Shown here piece after piece: positions 39,462 through 49,064 of a stretch of 64,000 nt of DNA (positions within the stretch are counted from its first letter, which is position 1; each line of letters starts with the position of its first letter). The position numbers were made by a program, and so were the translations under genes. A model generated the notes under the pieces. The model worked only from the letters and a program-made list of their open reading frames with translations, made no database searches and was not told the DNA's origin. This DNA comes from Oscillospiraceae bacterium. GTDB lineage: Bacteria; Bacillota; Clostridia; Oscillospirales; CAG-272. Location of the stretch: NCBI GenBank assembly GCA_015064695.1, contig SVRS01000006.1, positions 1-64,000 on the forward strand. Direction: 5' to 3'.

Positions 39462-42400
39462 TTATTCGCAGCATACTCCGCAAGAGCCCTTCATGCGACA
39501 ATACTGACAAGCATTTTCGGAAGGGGTACGTGATGCGCGGCCGTTATACATCTCGGCGGCGGTTTCGCATATGGTTGATTTGAGCAGCTTCTCCAGTTCC
39601 TCCATTTGTTCACGGGAATGGAGTCCCTTTCCGGAAAACTCTCCGTTTTTATTTCTTTTCACAGAAGGAAGGTATACCTGTGTATCATCTTGATTGGCGG
39701 CGTTCAAAACCTCCGGGTCACCCAAAACAATTCCCGTGCGGCAGGGAAGGATCGTTCCGTCTCGGCTGTTTTCATCGGGACTCACGTAAACAGCCGCCGC
39801 AGGAAGCACCCGATTCGGGATCCGGCCGGATTCATCTGCGAATAGACTTCGGTTCTCAGAGGAACAAAGGGTAAACAGGTACAACAGTAGCTGGATATTC
39901 ATATCCTCGGTTACTGATCGGATAGAAAAATCATGCTTAGATGACTTATAATCAATCACTCGTACGTAGACCGTTTCGCCGTCATCAGCACGATACAGAT
40001 CGACACGGTCAATGCGTCCGCCCAACAACAGACTTTTTACATCGGATTTATGATCCTGCATCGTAGGAAGAAGAGTTAGCTCGTTTTCCTCCTTCGGAAG
40101 TGTTAAATTCATGGGGCGGGGATCTCCGGGCTTCCGTCCGTGCGTATCCCATTCCAATCCAACCACGCAAAAGGTACTCTGTTGCAGCTCCTCCTGGACA
40201 CTATAGATCAAGGTGAGCGCAATCTGCCGCAAACGATCAAATAAATGCAGCAGTCTTCCGTAATTGGATATATCCCCGCAAAGCTCCTCTATATAAGCCT
40301 GAATGACCGCATCGGCTATTTCCATGGATTCATTTTGATCCATAGGACGGATGCGATTTCTTTCATCCAGCGCGCGCCGCAGGTACTGCTCCATCACGTG
40401 ATGCAGGAATACTCCTGCTCCCAAGTTATCAAATTTCGCTTCCTTGGGTTCCCGCAAACGAAGAATGTAGGCACCGTAATAGCTATACGGGCATCGCGCA
40501 TAGGTTTGCAGACGGCTTTGAGACAACCATATCTCGTTTCCAAGTAAGCGATGTATCACCACTTTGGCAACGTGATCCTCCACGGGAGGGAGCCACCGCG
40601 CCGCCGATTGATCCGACTTCAAAAGAGAGGATCGGAAGGAAATCGGCTGAATATAGGGAAACAGATAGGAGATTCGTGTAAACGCAGAGGATGGCGCACG
40701 GGATTGCCCGTCCGGCGTAGATGTGGAACAGGATAAGATCAAGGTATCCGAGGGCTTTGAAAAGGCTCGCCAAACGTACAAAAGCTCATCCGATGTCAAT
40801 CGCTCCGCGCGGCTGTCAAGCTCAATTCCAAGGCTAGCCAGGGTTTCCTTGTCCTGCTCGGTAAGAAGACTGTCCTCCCGAACGGCTTGAGGGAATTCTC
40901 CCTCACACAAACCCAAAACCAACATGGCCTGTATATGATCCACACGCAGGGTTGCAGCCGAACCGATCGTAACGCAATCATGGCAAGCAGGAATGGAGCC
41001 AATATCCGTGTCTGCAAACACAAGAGCCAAAGCGGTCACCAGTTCATCCGCAGAAAGAGGCTCCGCGTCCTTCATAACGGTAGCCACGGTGGCCAGCGTT
41101 TCGGTTAGAAAAGACCAGAGACGGACTTGCTCTCCGGCCTCACGGTTTTGGTTCATCGCAAGGAATTCTTCGGCTTGTGCAATTAATTTTTCTTTGATGC
41201 CCAGTTCGCAAAGATACTCATACAGTGCGCGGCATTGATCGGCAACCGATTCGGCCGAACGTAGAGAAATCTCCAACGTAAGAAGCGGCTTCATGACCGT
41301 ATCCTTTACACGGTTGGCCGCCTGCAAGATATCGATGGCGCGTGGCGATAACTCTGTTGTATATCCATCGGGATTCATGCTCCACGTGTCATCCGTCATT
41401 CTTTTCCCGTTTAAACGCCATGTGTCCGCGTATTCAACAAAGTAGTCCAGTTCACGAAGGGAAACATCTATGAGCCCCGTCTTACAAAGCGCGACCATAT
41501 CCTCAATCTGCCATTTTCTTGCCACACATCGCAAAGCCGTCAACAACAAACGCGCTGCCGGCTTTTCGTTCAAATCCGTTTTTTTAGACAGGAAGTAGGG
41601 AATCTCATATTCATCCAAAGCGGCATCCAAAACGCCCTCCCAAGCTGCAGTATCACGCACGACGATAGCGATATCGCGATACGGAACGCCTTTCTGTACA
41701 AGCTCCAAAACATGTAGTGCTGCCGCTTGAGCCTCGTCGTAAATCGTGGGACATAGGTAGGTCTGAATATGCCCCCGTTGCTCCGGAGGCGGAAGAAATA
41801 TCTGATCCGGCTTTAAATCAAAGGCCCAAAGTTCTTTTTCCAACGCCAAAAGCTCCGGAACCGCCGTGCGGTAATATACGTTCAACACACTATGCACACA
41901 AGGACGTCCGGCATCCTCACACAGGCGAGATATCCGTCTTACGGTATCCCTCATACTGTCAAATTGTGGCTCGGTTGAATTCATCCCGTCACATCCAATC
42001 GTCACGGTTACGTCAACAGCTTGTCGGATGATCGCGCGAAGAACCGCATATTCCGGAGCGGTAAAGCTCGTAAAGGAGTCAATAAACACAACCGAATTCC
42101 GAAAGAATTCATGAGCCTCGATCTGTTCAACTGCTCGGATCAGTCGATCCGTAGGATTCTCGTCGTAGGCCTGGCAGAGCAAACCGTCGTATGCGGAAGA
42201 AACAAGCGCCAGATCGCGTAGCTTTCCGTATAGGGGAGATCCACAATCCAGTTCATTCGCGGCTCTCTCCAGTTTAGTCGGAGATATACCGTTTAATTTC
42301 AGTTCTTCTGTAGCTGCCAGCATTTTTTTACAAAGTGCGCTGTCGGTTGTCATAGCGTTCGTATAGGTTTCCAGGATTCCCTTCAGTTCGCGCATATTCT

Positions 42401-42683
42401 CCCACATGAGCAAGGATTTCATGGCTCGTGTAACGGTATACTGTGTCCGCCCGCCAAATTGATCGAAAACCGTATCGCAAAGACGCGAAAAGCTCAGAAT
42501 AGACAAAAAACGTCCCGCCTCTGCAGGAAGAATAGAGAGAAGGTCGCGCTCAGCAGAGTAAGCTTGCTGTTCGGGAACGATCAAATAGATGGGGCGGTCT
42601 TTCTTTTCAGCCAGCGCAGCGATTTCATGGGTGATCGTATAGGTTTTCCCGCTTCCGGGACGACCAAACAAAAAACGAATCAT
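39462..42683 (-). CDS. addB: ATP-dependent helicase/nuclease subunit B (AddB) with Fe-S cysteine set
   Basis: FGRPGSGKTYTIT, ARCPYSYYGAY, VRVIDYKSSKHDF, C-terminal CQYCRMKGSCGVC; upstream of addA. Confidence 0.9.
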   Translation of the reverse strand: MIRFLFGRPGSGKTYTITHEIAALAEKKDRPIYLIVPEQQAYSAERDLLSILPAEAGRFLSILSFSRLCDTVFDQFGGRTQYTVTRAMKSLLMWENMRELKGILETYTNAMTTDSALCKKMLAATEELKLNGISPTKLERAANELDCGSPLYGKLRDLALVSSAYDGLLCQAYDENPTDRLIRAVEQIEAHEFFRNSVVFIDSFTSFTAPEYAVLRAIIRQAVDVTVTIGCDGMNSTEPQFDSMRDTVRRISRLCEDAGRPCVHSVLNVYYRTAVPELLALEKELWAFDLKPDQIFLPPPEQRGHIQTYLCPTIYDEAQAAALHVLELVQKGVPYRDIAIVVRDTAAWEGVLDAALDEYEIPYFLSKKTDLNEKPAARLLLTALRCVARKWQIEDMVALCKTGLIDVSLRELDYFVEYADTWRLNGKRMTDDTWSMNPDGYTTELSPRAIDILQAANRVKDTVMKPLLTLEISLRSAESVADQCRALYEYLCELGIKEKLIAQAEEFLAMNQNREAGEQVRLWSFLTETLATVATVMKDAEPLSADELVTALALVFADTDIGSIPACHDCVTIGSAATLRVDHIQAMLVLGLCEGEFPQAVREDSLLTEQDKETLASLGIELDSRAERLTSDELLYVWRAFSKPSDTLILSCSTSTPDGQSRAPSSAFTRISYLFPYIQPISFRSSLLKSDQSAARWLPPVEDHVAKVVIHRLLGNEIWLSQSRLQTYARCPYSYYGAYILRLREPKEAKFDNLGAGVFLHHVMEQYLRRALDERNRIRPMDQNESMEIADAVIQAYIEELCGDISNYGRLLHLFDRLRQIALTLIYSVQEELQQSTFCVVGLEWDTHGRKPGDPRPMNLTLPKEENELTLLPTMQDHKSDVKSLLLGGRIDRVDLYRADDGETVYVRVIDYKSSKHDFSIRSVTEDMNIQLLLYLFTLCSSENRSLFADESGRIPNRVLPAAAVYVSPDENSRDGTILPCRTGIVLGDPEVLNAANQDDTQVYLPSVKRNKNGEFSGKGLHSREQMEELEKLLKSTICETAAEMYNGRASRTPSENACQYCRMKGSCGVCCE

Positions 42684-43558
42684 GATTTTCTCCTTTCTTC
42701 CGGTTCATTGCTTGCTTCGAATAGCGCCGCATTGCGGCGGATCACGGCGCGTCCTCGCCATGCATAGGCGCGTGACAAAAGCTCCTCATCATCCATATGA
42801 TCAATCATGCCCGTATCCAAAACCGCCAACCGTTGCTCCTGGAAATACCGGATCGGCGTATTTTTGCGGTTCCGTATGACCTTTGCGTTATGCGGGCAAG
42901 CGAGTTGACAAGCATCGCATCCCCAAACCGATCCGTTGCTTCGTATGGCTTGAACCTCTGACTCGCTCAAATCTCTCTTTGTCTGTGTAAGAGCCGATAA
43001 ACATGGCCGACTCGGCGCTGTCAGACATCCGGTGGGACACGCCCTAAGACACGCCCCGCATTTCTCACAGGTAGGCGCATCACTCGGAATATTCGGATGC
43101 TGTCCCGTTACCGTTTCAAAATCAGCATCAGTAACCAGTTCGCCAATAAAAACAAAGCTTCCGTATTCCTGCGTAATGAGCAAGCCGTTCATACCGACAA
43201 CGCCTAAGCCCGCGCGCGCTGCCGCATTGACCTCAAAGATCGGCGAATGATCTGAAAATAAGGCAAAGAGATTCGCAGGGAAGTATCGTTCCAAAGCAGG
43301 GATCAGAGTGTTTTCCAGCTCCTTCACGTATCCGTGGTAATCTCTCGGAACAGCATATAAGGACACGTTTCGCTGAGGATTCCTTGCATCCTCCGTCATA
43401 AGGTAGGGAATCGAAAACAAAATAACCGTACCCGAGTGAGGGATATCGTGTCGCTTCAGAAGATATTCCTTCGCGAGCTTGCAGCACGACAAAGGAATGG
43501 CATGTGCAGACGTACCAAGCAGAGACACGATCGTTTCAAGCATGGTATTCGCCTTCAT
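42680..43558 (-). CDS. Epoxyqueuosine reductase QueG-like 4Fe-4S protein
   Basis: CEKCGACLRACPTGCL and WGCDACQLACPHNAKV ferredoxin motifs; ATGA overlap with addB. Confidence 0.78.
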   Translation of the reverse strand: MKANTMLETIVSLLGTSAHAIPLSCCKLAKEYLLKRHDIPHSGTVILFSIPYLMTEDARNPQRNVSLYAVPRDYHGYVKELENTLIPALERYFPANLFALFSDHSPIFEVNAAARAGLGVVGMNGLLITQEYGSFVFIGELVTDADFETVTGQHPNIPSDAPTCEKCGACLRACPTGCLTAPSRPCLSALTQTKRDLSESEVQAIRSNGSVWGCDACQLACPHNAKVIRNRKNTPIRYFQEQRLAVLDTGMIDHMDDEELLSRAYAWRGRAVIRRNAALFEASNEPEERRKS

Positions 43559-43608
43559 GATGCCATTCCTTTCTTTTACTATGGTATCCTCTGAATTCGG
43601 ATCTCTGG

Positions 43609-44400
43609 TTACGCCTTATCCACGGGATACATGATTTTGAGCTGATTGATCTTGCTCTGATAAGCGGCCTGCTGACGTTCTCTGGTGAGCTGCTCGAAAA
43701 GCTGACTGCGAACATCGTTGTAGGAAAGAGACTCAGCAGGATTCTTTTTGTTCAGACGAATGAGATGGAAGCCAAATTGAGTCTTAACAGGGCCTCTGAC
43801 CTCACCCTCTGCCATCTCAAAGCAAGCCTGATCAAACTCGGGGACCATCTGGCCGCGGCCAAAATCACCCAGGTTACCGCCCTGAGCGGAAGAAGGACAA
43901 GAGCTGTTCTCGCGAGCCGCATCTTCAAAGCTGGTCTCGCCGGCATTGATTGCGGCCAGGATCTCATTTGCCTTCTCTTCAGTATCTACAAGGATGTGGC
44001 TGGCATTTACGGTCTCTTCCTCGACCATCTCATCCTTATGCGCGTCATAATAGCCGCGAACATCGTCTTCGCTCACGCGAACGGCTTCAACGCACTTGCT
44101 GATGGCGTATTCCATCAAAAGCTGCTCCTTAACGGCAGCGAGCTGATCCTTAAAAGCCTGCTCACGCTCCAACAGATTGCGCTGAGCATCCAACAGGAAC
44201 AATCTTTGAGCAACCAGTTGCTCAAGAACTGCCGCGCGGCCCTGGGGGTTATTATAAGCCTGACCGTTACGGCCCATAGCCATAATGAAACGGGTAACGT
44301 CTTCCTCTGTAATGGGCTTGCCGCCTACGGTAGCCAGTACGCGAGCTTCGGGGGTTTGATTAGCGGCTCCAAAGGAGCCGGGGGTTAAAATTTCTGCCAT
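43609..44400 (-). CDS. Parvulin-type peptidyl-prolyl cis-trans isomerase
   Basis: VNASHILVDTEEKANEIL, CPSSAQGGNLGDFGRGQMVPEFDQACFEM, FGFHLIRL. Confidence 0.9.
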   Translation of the reverse strand: MAEILTPGSFGAANQTPEARVLATVGGKPITEEDVTRFIMAMGRNGQAYNNPQGRAAVLEQLVAQRLFLLDAQRNLLEREQAFKDQLAAVKEQLLMEYAISKCVEAVRVSEDDVRGYYDAHKDEMVEEETVNASHILVDTEEKANEILAAINAGETSFEDAARENSSCPSSAQGGNLGDFGRGQMVPEFDQACFEMAEGEVRGPVKTQFGFHLIRLNKKNPAESLSYNDVRSQLFEQLTRERQQAAYQSKINQLKIMYPVDKA

Positions 44401-44533
44401 AATCAGATTGTACTCCTTAAAAAATAATATGTATCAGTATACCACAAATCGAGAAAAAAAGCAATAGATTATAAAGGAATTGTTGAAAAATAAATGATCT
44501 TCCGCAAAGCTTCTCGGAATATTCCGCACGATC

Positions 44534-45289
44534 TTACATTTCCTTGGCCAACAAATCCGCCACGTCCTCCACGATCTCATCTGCCAGCTTCTTGATTGCG
44601 TCAACACCGTTTGCCATGGCGTAGGAACGGAACTCACGGATCATATCCGTATCATTAACGTTGTCACCCACTACGATTACATCCTCGTAGGATGCCCCGA
44701 ACAGATTCATGACGAAATACATTCCTCGGGCTTTATCGACCCCCACGGGAACAATATCGATACACGTACCGTTCTGTAAGGGATTGAGCCACTTGCCGTA
44801 GGCCTCCCGGATGCGCTCTACCAAAGCTGCGGCGTTCTTCTCTGTGGCAGCCTGAACGCTGATCTGGTGGAAATAATCCACCGCAGGCATGTCCGGAATC
44901 AAAACTGTATGTTTCTCATCAGCCCAAGAAGGCTTATCCTCCATCCTTGCTACGGCGTAAAAGAAGTTTTGGCCAATAACAAGGATAAATTTGCACCCCC
45001 ACGCAGACAAATCCCTGACAAACCGAAGAACAGGCACCGTATCGCAACGTACCTCATGAAGCACCCGCCCCTCAAAGTCTGTAATGTACCCGCCATTACA
45101 AGCGGCAAAGAAATCCAACTCCAATCCGGGGTAACTGCGCCGCAGCTCCGGAAGATAGTGGCCGCCCCGTCCGCTGATAATGCCAAATTTATGTCCTGCG
45201 GCTCGCCAGGCATGAATAGCGGAACACTTGGCTTCTCCAACGCCTCCGTGACTCAGGGTACCGTCAAGATCGCTTCCTAAAATTTTCAT
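44534..45289 (-). CDS. HAD-superfamily (Cof/HAD-IIB type) hydrolase
   Basis: MKILGSDLDGTLSHGG, IISGRGG, VVGDNVNDTDMI. Confidence 0.88.
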   Translation of the reverse strand: MKILGSDLDGTLSHGGVGEAKCSAIHAWRAAGHKFGIISGRGGHYLPELRRSYPGLELDFFAACNGGYITDFEGRVLHEVRCDTVPVLRFVRDLSAWGCKFILVIGQNFFYAVARMEDKPSWADEKHTVLIPDMPAVDYFHQISVQAATEKNAAALVERIREAYGKWLNPLQNGTCIDIVPVGVDKARGMYFVMNLFGASYEDVIVVGDNVNDTDMIREFRSYAMANGVDAIKKLADEIVEDVADLLAKEM

Positions 45290-45358
45290 ATGTAATACCA
45301 TAGCTTTCGTTTTTCGAAAGCTTCCTTCGTTTGTTTCTTCCTTCGGGTCAACTTACGG

Positions 45359-45395
45359 AAGGGGCTGCCTCAAGATCAATCGAGACAGCCCCTTT
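45359..45395 (-). terminator. Hairpin between HAD and GH78-like genes
   Basis: AAGGGGCTG...CAGCCCCTT. Confidence 0.5.
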
Positions 45396-45406
45396 GGTTT
45401 ATAATA

Positions 45407-47632
45407 TCAGAGCTTGCAGGTATACTGCTTGTTCAATTCTGTCTGTGCAAAGGTCTGACCGTCGGGAAGAACGACCTCACAAGACATATCCGTTCCTGCA
45501 GGAATGGTCACATCCAGTACCAGCTGACCGTCCTTCTTCTTCCACTCTACCGCGATAATCCCCTTAGGAGTCGGGATCGTCCCCTTAGCCCAATCCAGAT
45601 CGTAGCAATTTACAACGGGACGGACGCGTACCGATTTGTATCCATCGGCAGTCGGATATACACCCAGCACCATAGACGAGAACTCAAAGATGGGCGCAGA
45701 GCTCCATGCATGACACTCGCTACGAGGCGAATCGGGATTTTCGCACCAGGTGGTACAATGCAGATCCAGCATGGTTTCCCAGCCCTGTAGCTGTTTGGGC
45801 GCGTACTCGTTGTAGCGATTGGACATTTCCAATGCGCGGAACATGTAGTAGTTCATAGAGAAGGAGCAAACCGCCACGGGAACATGACCGTCAAAGGTAC
45901 GGTCCATCAGTTTACCAGCTTCTTCGCCTGTTACAGCACCGGACAAAATAGCCCATACGGTCGTATGCTGGCTGAATTCCTTCGTGTTGGGGGTGTTGCG
46001 GAACAGACCGGTCTCAGCATCATAGCAATGCTTCTTCACGTTTTCAATGGTTTCTGCGGCACGGATGCGGTAGTCTGCGGCAGTACCGGGACGGCCAATG
46101 GTATCACACATTTCAGCGGCGGCCTTGAGGGCGGCAACATACATGAGAGACGTCACTGTGATGGGCTCCGTATGGCCTCCGTTCGGAACTCCGCCCGACC
46201 AGCCGGGTACCCAATCCACGTAATGCCAGTAGGGAGTCAAACCGATAAGGCCATCTTCGGTCAGATAGGAGTGCAGACCCTCCAGCGCACGGTCAACCGT
46301 ACCGGACAGGGAACGAACACGTGTAATTTCCGCCTGAGTCGAACCCGTATAACGCAGATAATCACGAAGCATGAGGATCCAGAACATGGTGAAGTCGGGA
46401 ATAACCTGCACGCGGGTGGAGGGATAGTTAGCTTGGATCATGCCGTCCGTAAGCTGAGAATGGGAGAAATCGGTAATGGACTTAAATGGCATACGGTAAT
46501 CGGCGCTCATACGCATGGTGAAAAGCATCTCCAAAGCGCTGTCCATATCATACTGCTGCTGCTCATAGAAGGGACAATCCACGTACTTCTCATGCATACA
46601 GCAGAGGAGGGTGTTGCGGCTGATATCCCACATCGTATTATAGCGGGGATTGGAGCACTCGAACACGCCGGCCTTGTCCAGAGGATAGTGATAGAATTTG
46701 TATGTAAATTCCTTGATCTCAAAATCGGGATCCTCAAACTCCACGCGAACAAAGCGGAAGGAACGGTACCAGAAAGGAACGAAGACCTGTTCCTGGCCCG
46801 TGGCAATCAAAGTATCGAAGGGGCCGTCAATGAATGCAGTGGGGTCATCGTAGGCATCACGACGTCCCTTGTAGGAGTTTCCGTTCTCGTCGCGAACCTG
46901 GTAGCACTCCACGAATTCCAGGCGTACCTTCGTGCCGGCCTTAGCTTTGAATACAAAGCGGACTTTTGCAGTTGTATAGTTGACGGAATCGAACTCGACG
47001 AAACCGTCACCCGTGCGAACCGGCTTCAGAGAACGGGCTTCCTCTGTCTCCATTTGAGGCAGAGAACGGGGTACAAGGGTGTAGTAGCGATTGCTCTGTC
47101 CCCAAGGATTGTAATTCTTCCGATCGTCCTCGATTTGGCAGAACTTCTTGACGGGCACAGGGGTAGGCGTAGATGCTCCGCTCCAATGCTCGTAGGGAGG
47201 AATGGAATCATGGACGTAGCGCCCCTGCAACAGTACACAGGCATCCTCGCGGGTGCAGGACCAGGTTTCATCGGTTTCGATTGGAATGATCTCACCGTTT
47301 ACAGTAAGCTTGCCGTCAAACCAAAAGGCAGGCTGATGCTTGCGGTATACTTGGTCAAAAATCTCGCTGTCCACCGACAAAACCTTGGCAAACAGGGAGT
47401 TTTTCCCCTCTTGAAGGTAGGGTGTCAGATCCTCGGTCTCATAGAATGTGAGGTAAGAGGAGCCCTGACAGGGGCCCTCGGAGACCAGCTGACCATTCAG
47501 ATATAGCTGGTATCGGGCATCACCGCACATGGAGGCCTGCAGGGAAGCGTCGGCAGGAGCATTAAATTCTTTTGCAAAATAGTAATACTTGGATTCCAAC
47601 GGATGTTCGTCAGCACGAATCCAAAAACTCAT
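45407..47632 (-). CDS. Alpha-L-rhamnosidase-like glycoside hydrolase (GH78-type)
   Basis: MSFWIRADEHPLESKYYYFAKEF start; VDCPFYEQQQYDMDSALEMLFTMRMSADYRM, ECHAWSSAPIFEFSSMVLGVYP typical of bacterial alpha-L-rhamnosidases. Confidence 0.78.
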   Translation of the reverse strand: MSFWIRADEHPLESKYYYFAKEFNAPADASLQASMCGDARYQLYLNGQLVSEGPCQGSSYLTFYETEDLTPYLQEGKNSLFAKVLSVDSEIFDQVYRKHQPAFWFDGKLTVNGEIIPIETDETWSCTREDACVLLQGRYVHDSIPPYEHWSGASTPTPVPVKKFCQIEDDRKNYNPWGQSNRYYTLVPRSLPQMETEEARSLKPVRTGDGFVEFDSVNYTTAKVRFVFKAKAGTKVRLEFVECYQVRDENGNSYKGRRDAYDDPTAFIDGPFDTLIATGQEQVFVPFWYRSFRFVRVEFEDPDFEIKEFTYKFYHYPLDKAGVFECSNPRYNTMWDISRNTLLCCMHEKYVDCPFYEQQQYDMDSALEMLFTMRMSADYRMPFKSITDFSHSQLTDGMIQANYPSTRVQVIPDFTMFWILMLRDYLRYTGSTQAEITRVRSLSGTVDRALEGLHSYLTEDGLIGLTPYWHYVDWVPGWSGGVPNGGHTEPITVTSLMYVAALKAAAEMCDTIGRPGTAADYRIRAAETIENVKKHCYDAETGLFRNTPNTKEFSQHTTVWAILSGAVTGEEAGKLMDRTFDGHVPVAVCSFSMNYYMFRALEMSNRYNEYAPKQLQGWETMLDLHCTTWCENPDSPRSECHAWSSAPIFEFSSMVLGVYPTADGYKSVRVRPVVNCYDLDWAKGTIPTPKGIIAVEWKKKDGQLVLDVTIPAGTDMSCEVVLPDGQTFAQTELNKQYTCKL

Positions 47633-47751
47633 AGGTACATCCTTTCTCACAAAAACTGTGCATGAAAATTGGCAAAAACCATCACAGAATATTATACCCG
47701 TTTTTGCGGAATTTGTCAATAAATTTTTCTGAATTTGTCCAAAAAATATAC

Positions 47752-47786
47752 AAAAGCACCGCAAGAGGAACCCTTGCGGTACTTTT
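47752..47786 (-). terminator. Hairpin terminator downstream of flavodoxin-like gene
   Basis: AAAAGcACCGCAAG...CTTGCGGTaCTTTT. Confidence 0.65.
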
Positions 47787-47823
47787 ATAAAAAGATTTAG
47801 TATAATTCAGTATGTATCTAAAA

Positions 47824-48252
47824 TCAGACGCAGCCTGCGACCATATCCTCGACCCACTGAACCAACTCGCCACGAAGCTCGTCGGTCAAAGCGCCGCCGA
47901 ACATAAGGAAGCCACCAAAGCTGATGACCTTTACGCCGACCAGGTTGGTACCTGCATTCTTGATGATCTCGGCAACCTTATCAGCGGTAGCCTGATCACC
48001 GTCAATGAGCAGAGCCACGTTGTATGCACGAATCTTGCTGAGCTCGGCACAGAAGCGGCGAACCTCGTCAGAAATCTCGCCCTTGGCGGACAGACCCAGA
48101 ATCACGATACGCTCCTTATCGCAAGGATACTCGGGGGGGAATTTGCTGCTGGTTGCGTTTACGGGCAGGCCGTACTTATCTGCGATCACTTTAGCGAACT
48201 GACCCATACCTTTCTTCTTGGAATCGTACAGAACACGCATCTTAATTGCCAT
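47824..48252 (-). CDS. Flavodoxin-fold-like small protein
   Basis: MRVLYDSKKKGMGQFAKVIADKYG beginning, VKVISFGGFLMFGGALTDELRGELVQWVEDM end. Confidence 0.55.
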   Translation of the reverse strand: MAIKMRVLYDSKKKGMGQFAKVIADKYGLPVNATSSKFPPEYPCDKERIVILGLSAKGEISDEVRRFCAELSKIRAYNVALLIDGDQATADKVAEIIKNAGTNLVGVKVISFGGFLMFGGALTDELRGELVQWVEDMVAGCV

Positions 48253-48749
48253 AATAATTTTCCTCCTGAATCATCGGTATAAGCTCCGCCGCGCGGGGAT
48301 TATCCGTTATTTTTTTATATTATACCATAAAATTGGAAAAAAAGAAAGAGTTTTTTGAAAGAAATGTATATTTGTAGGAAGTACCAAATTTGCACCTCCA
48401 AATAAGGGCATAATGACAAAAAATAGTCCGTATGAATCTTTAAATCGTAAAACTCCAAAGAAGGAGTGTATACTCCTTGAAAGTCCGGTTTTTCTTCCCT
48501 TTATTATACTAAATTTTGATTTAGTATAATTTTGTTTATATGAGTTTTTGAGAACGTTCTTTCCTATCGTCGTTTTGTTCTTTGATTTCGTAGCATCCTA
48601 TTCTATCATATATATATGATATCATATCCATCGCAAATCAGAATAGCAAGATCGACATATTTAATCTTTTCTCCAAATGCCATTCCGCATTTTATCAATT
48701 AGCAAAGAAGTTTTTTTACCTTCTGACGCAAGCCTTAGATTATGAAGAA

Positions 48750-48781
48750 AAGCCGGTCAAGCTGTGAGGTTTGACCGGCTT
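48750..48781 (-). terminator. Hairpin downstream of tRNA-Val
   Basis: AAGCCGGTCAA...TTGACCGGCTT followed by TTCTT on minus strand. Confidence 0.65.
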
Positions 48782-48840
48782 AAATATGACCAATGCTTCG
48801 CCAAATAAAAAACCCAGTGCAAAGCACTGGGCATTCTATT

Positions 48841-48917
<77 letters not shown>

Positions 48918-49012
48918 GCAACGGAAGATATTATAGCACATTCATTTCAAAATGTCAATAGCTTTTCCAAAAAAAGTTCAGAATTATTTATCCGAAATTT
49001 TCGGTATTGCTT

Positions 49013-49044
49013 CCCCGCTCTCATTTCGTATAATGAGAGCGGGG
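49013..49044 (-). terminator. Hairpin downstream of TrpB-like gene
   Basis: CCCCGCTCTCAT...ATGAGAGCGGGG. Confidence 0.55.
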
Positions 49045-49064
49045 ATAGTCAATCCTCAAATCCA

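Noticed and set aside
45884-47506. 540-aa plus-strand ORF
   Set aside because: Antisense of the rhamnosidase-like gene; no motif support.
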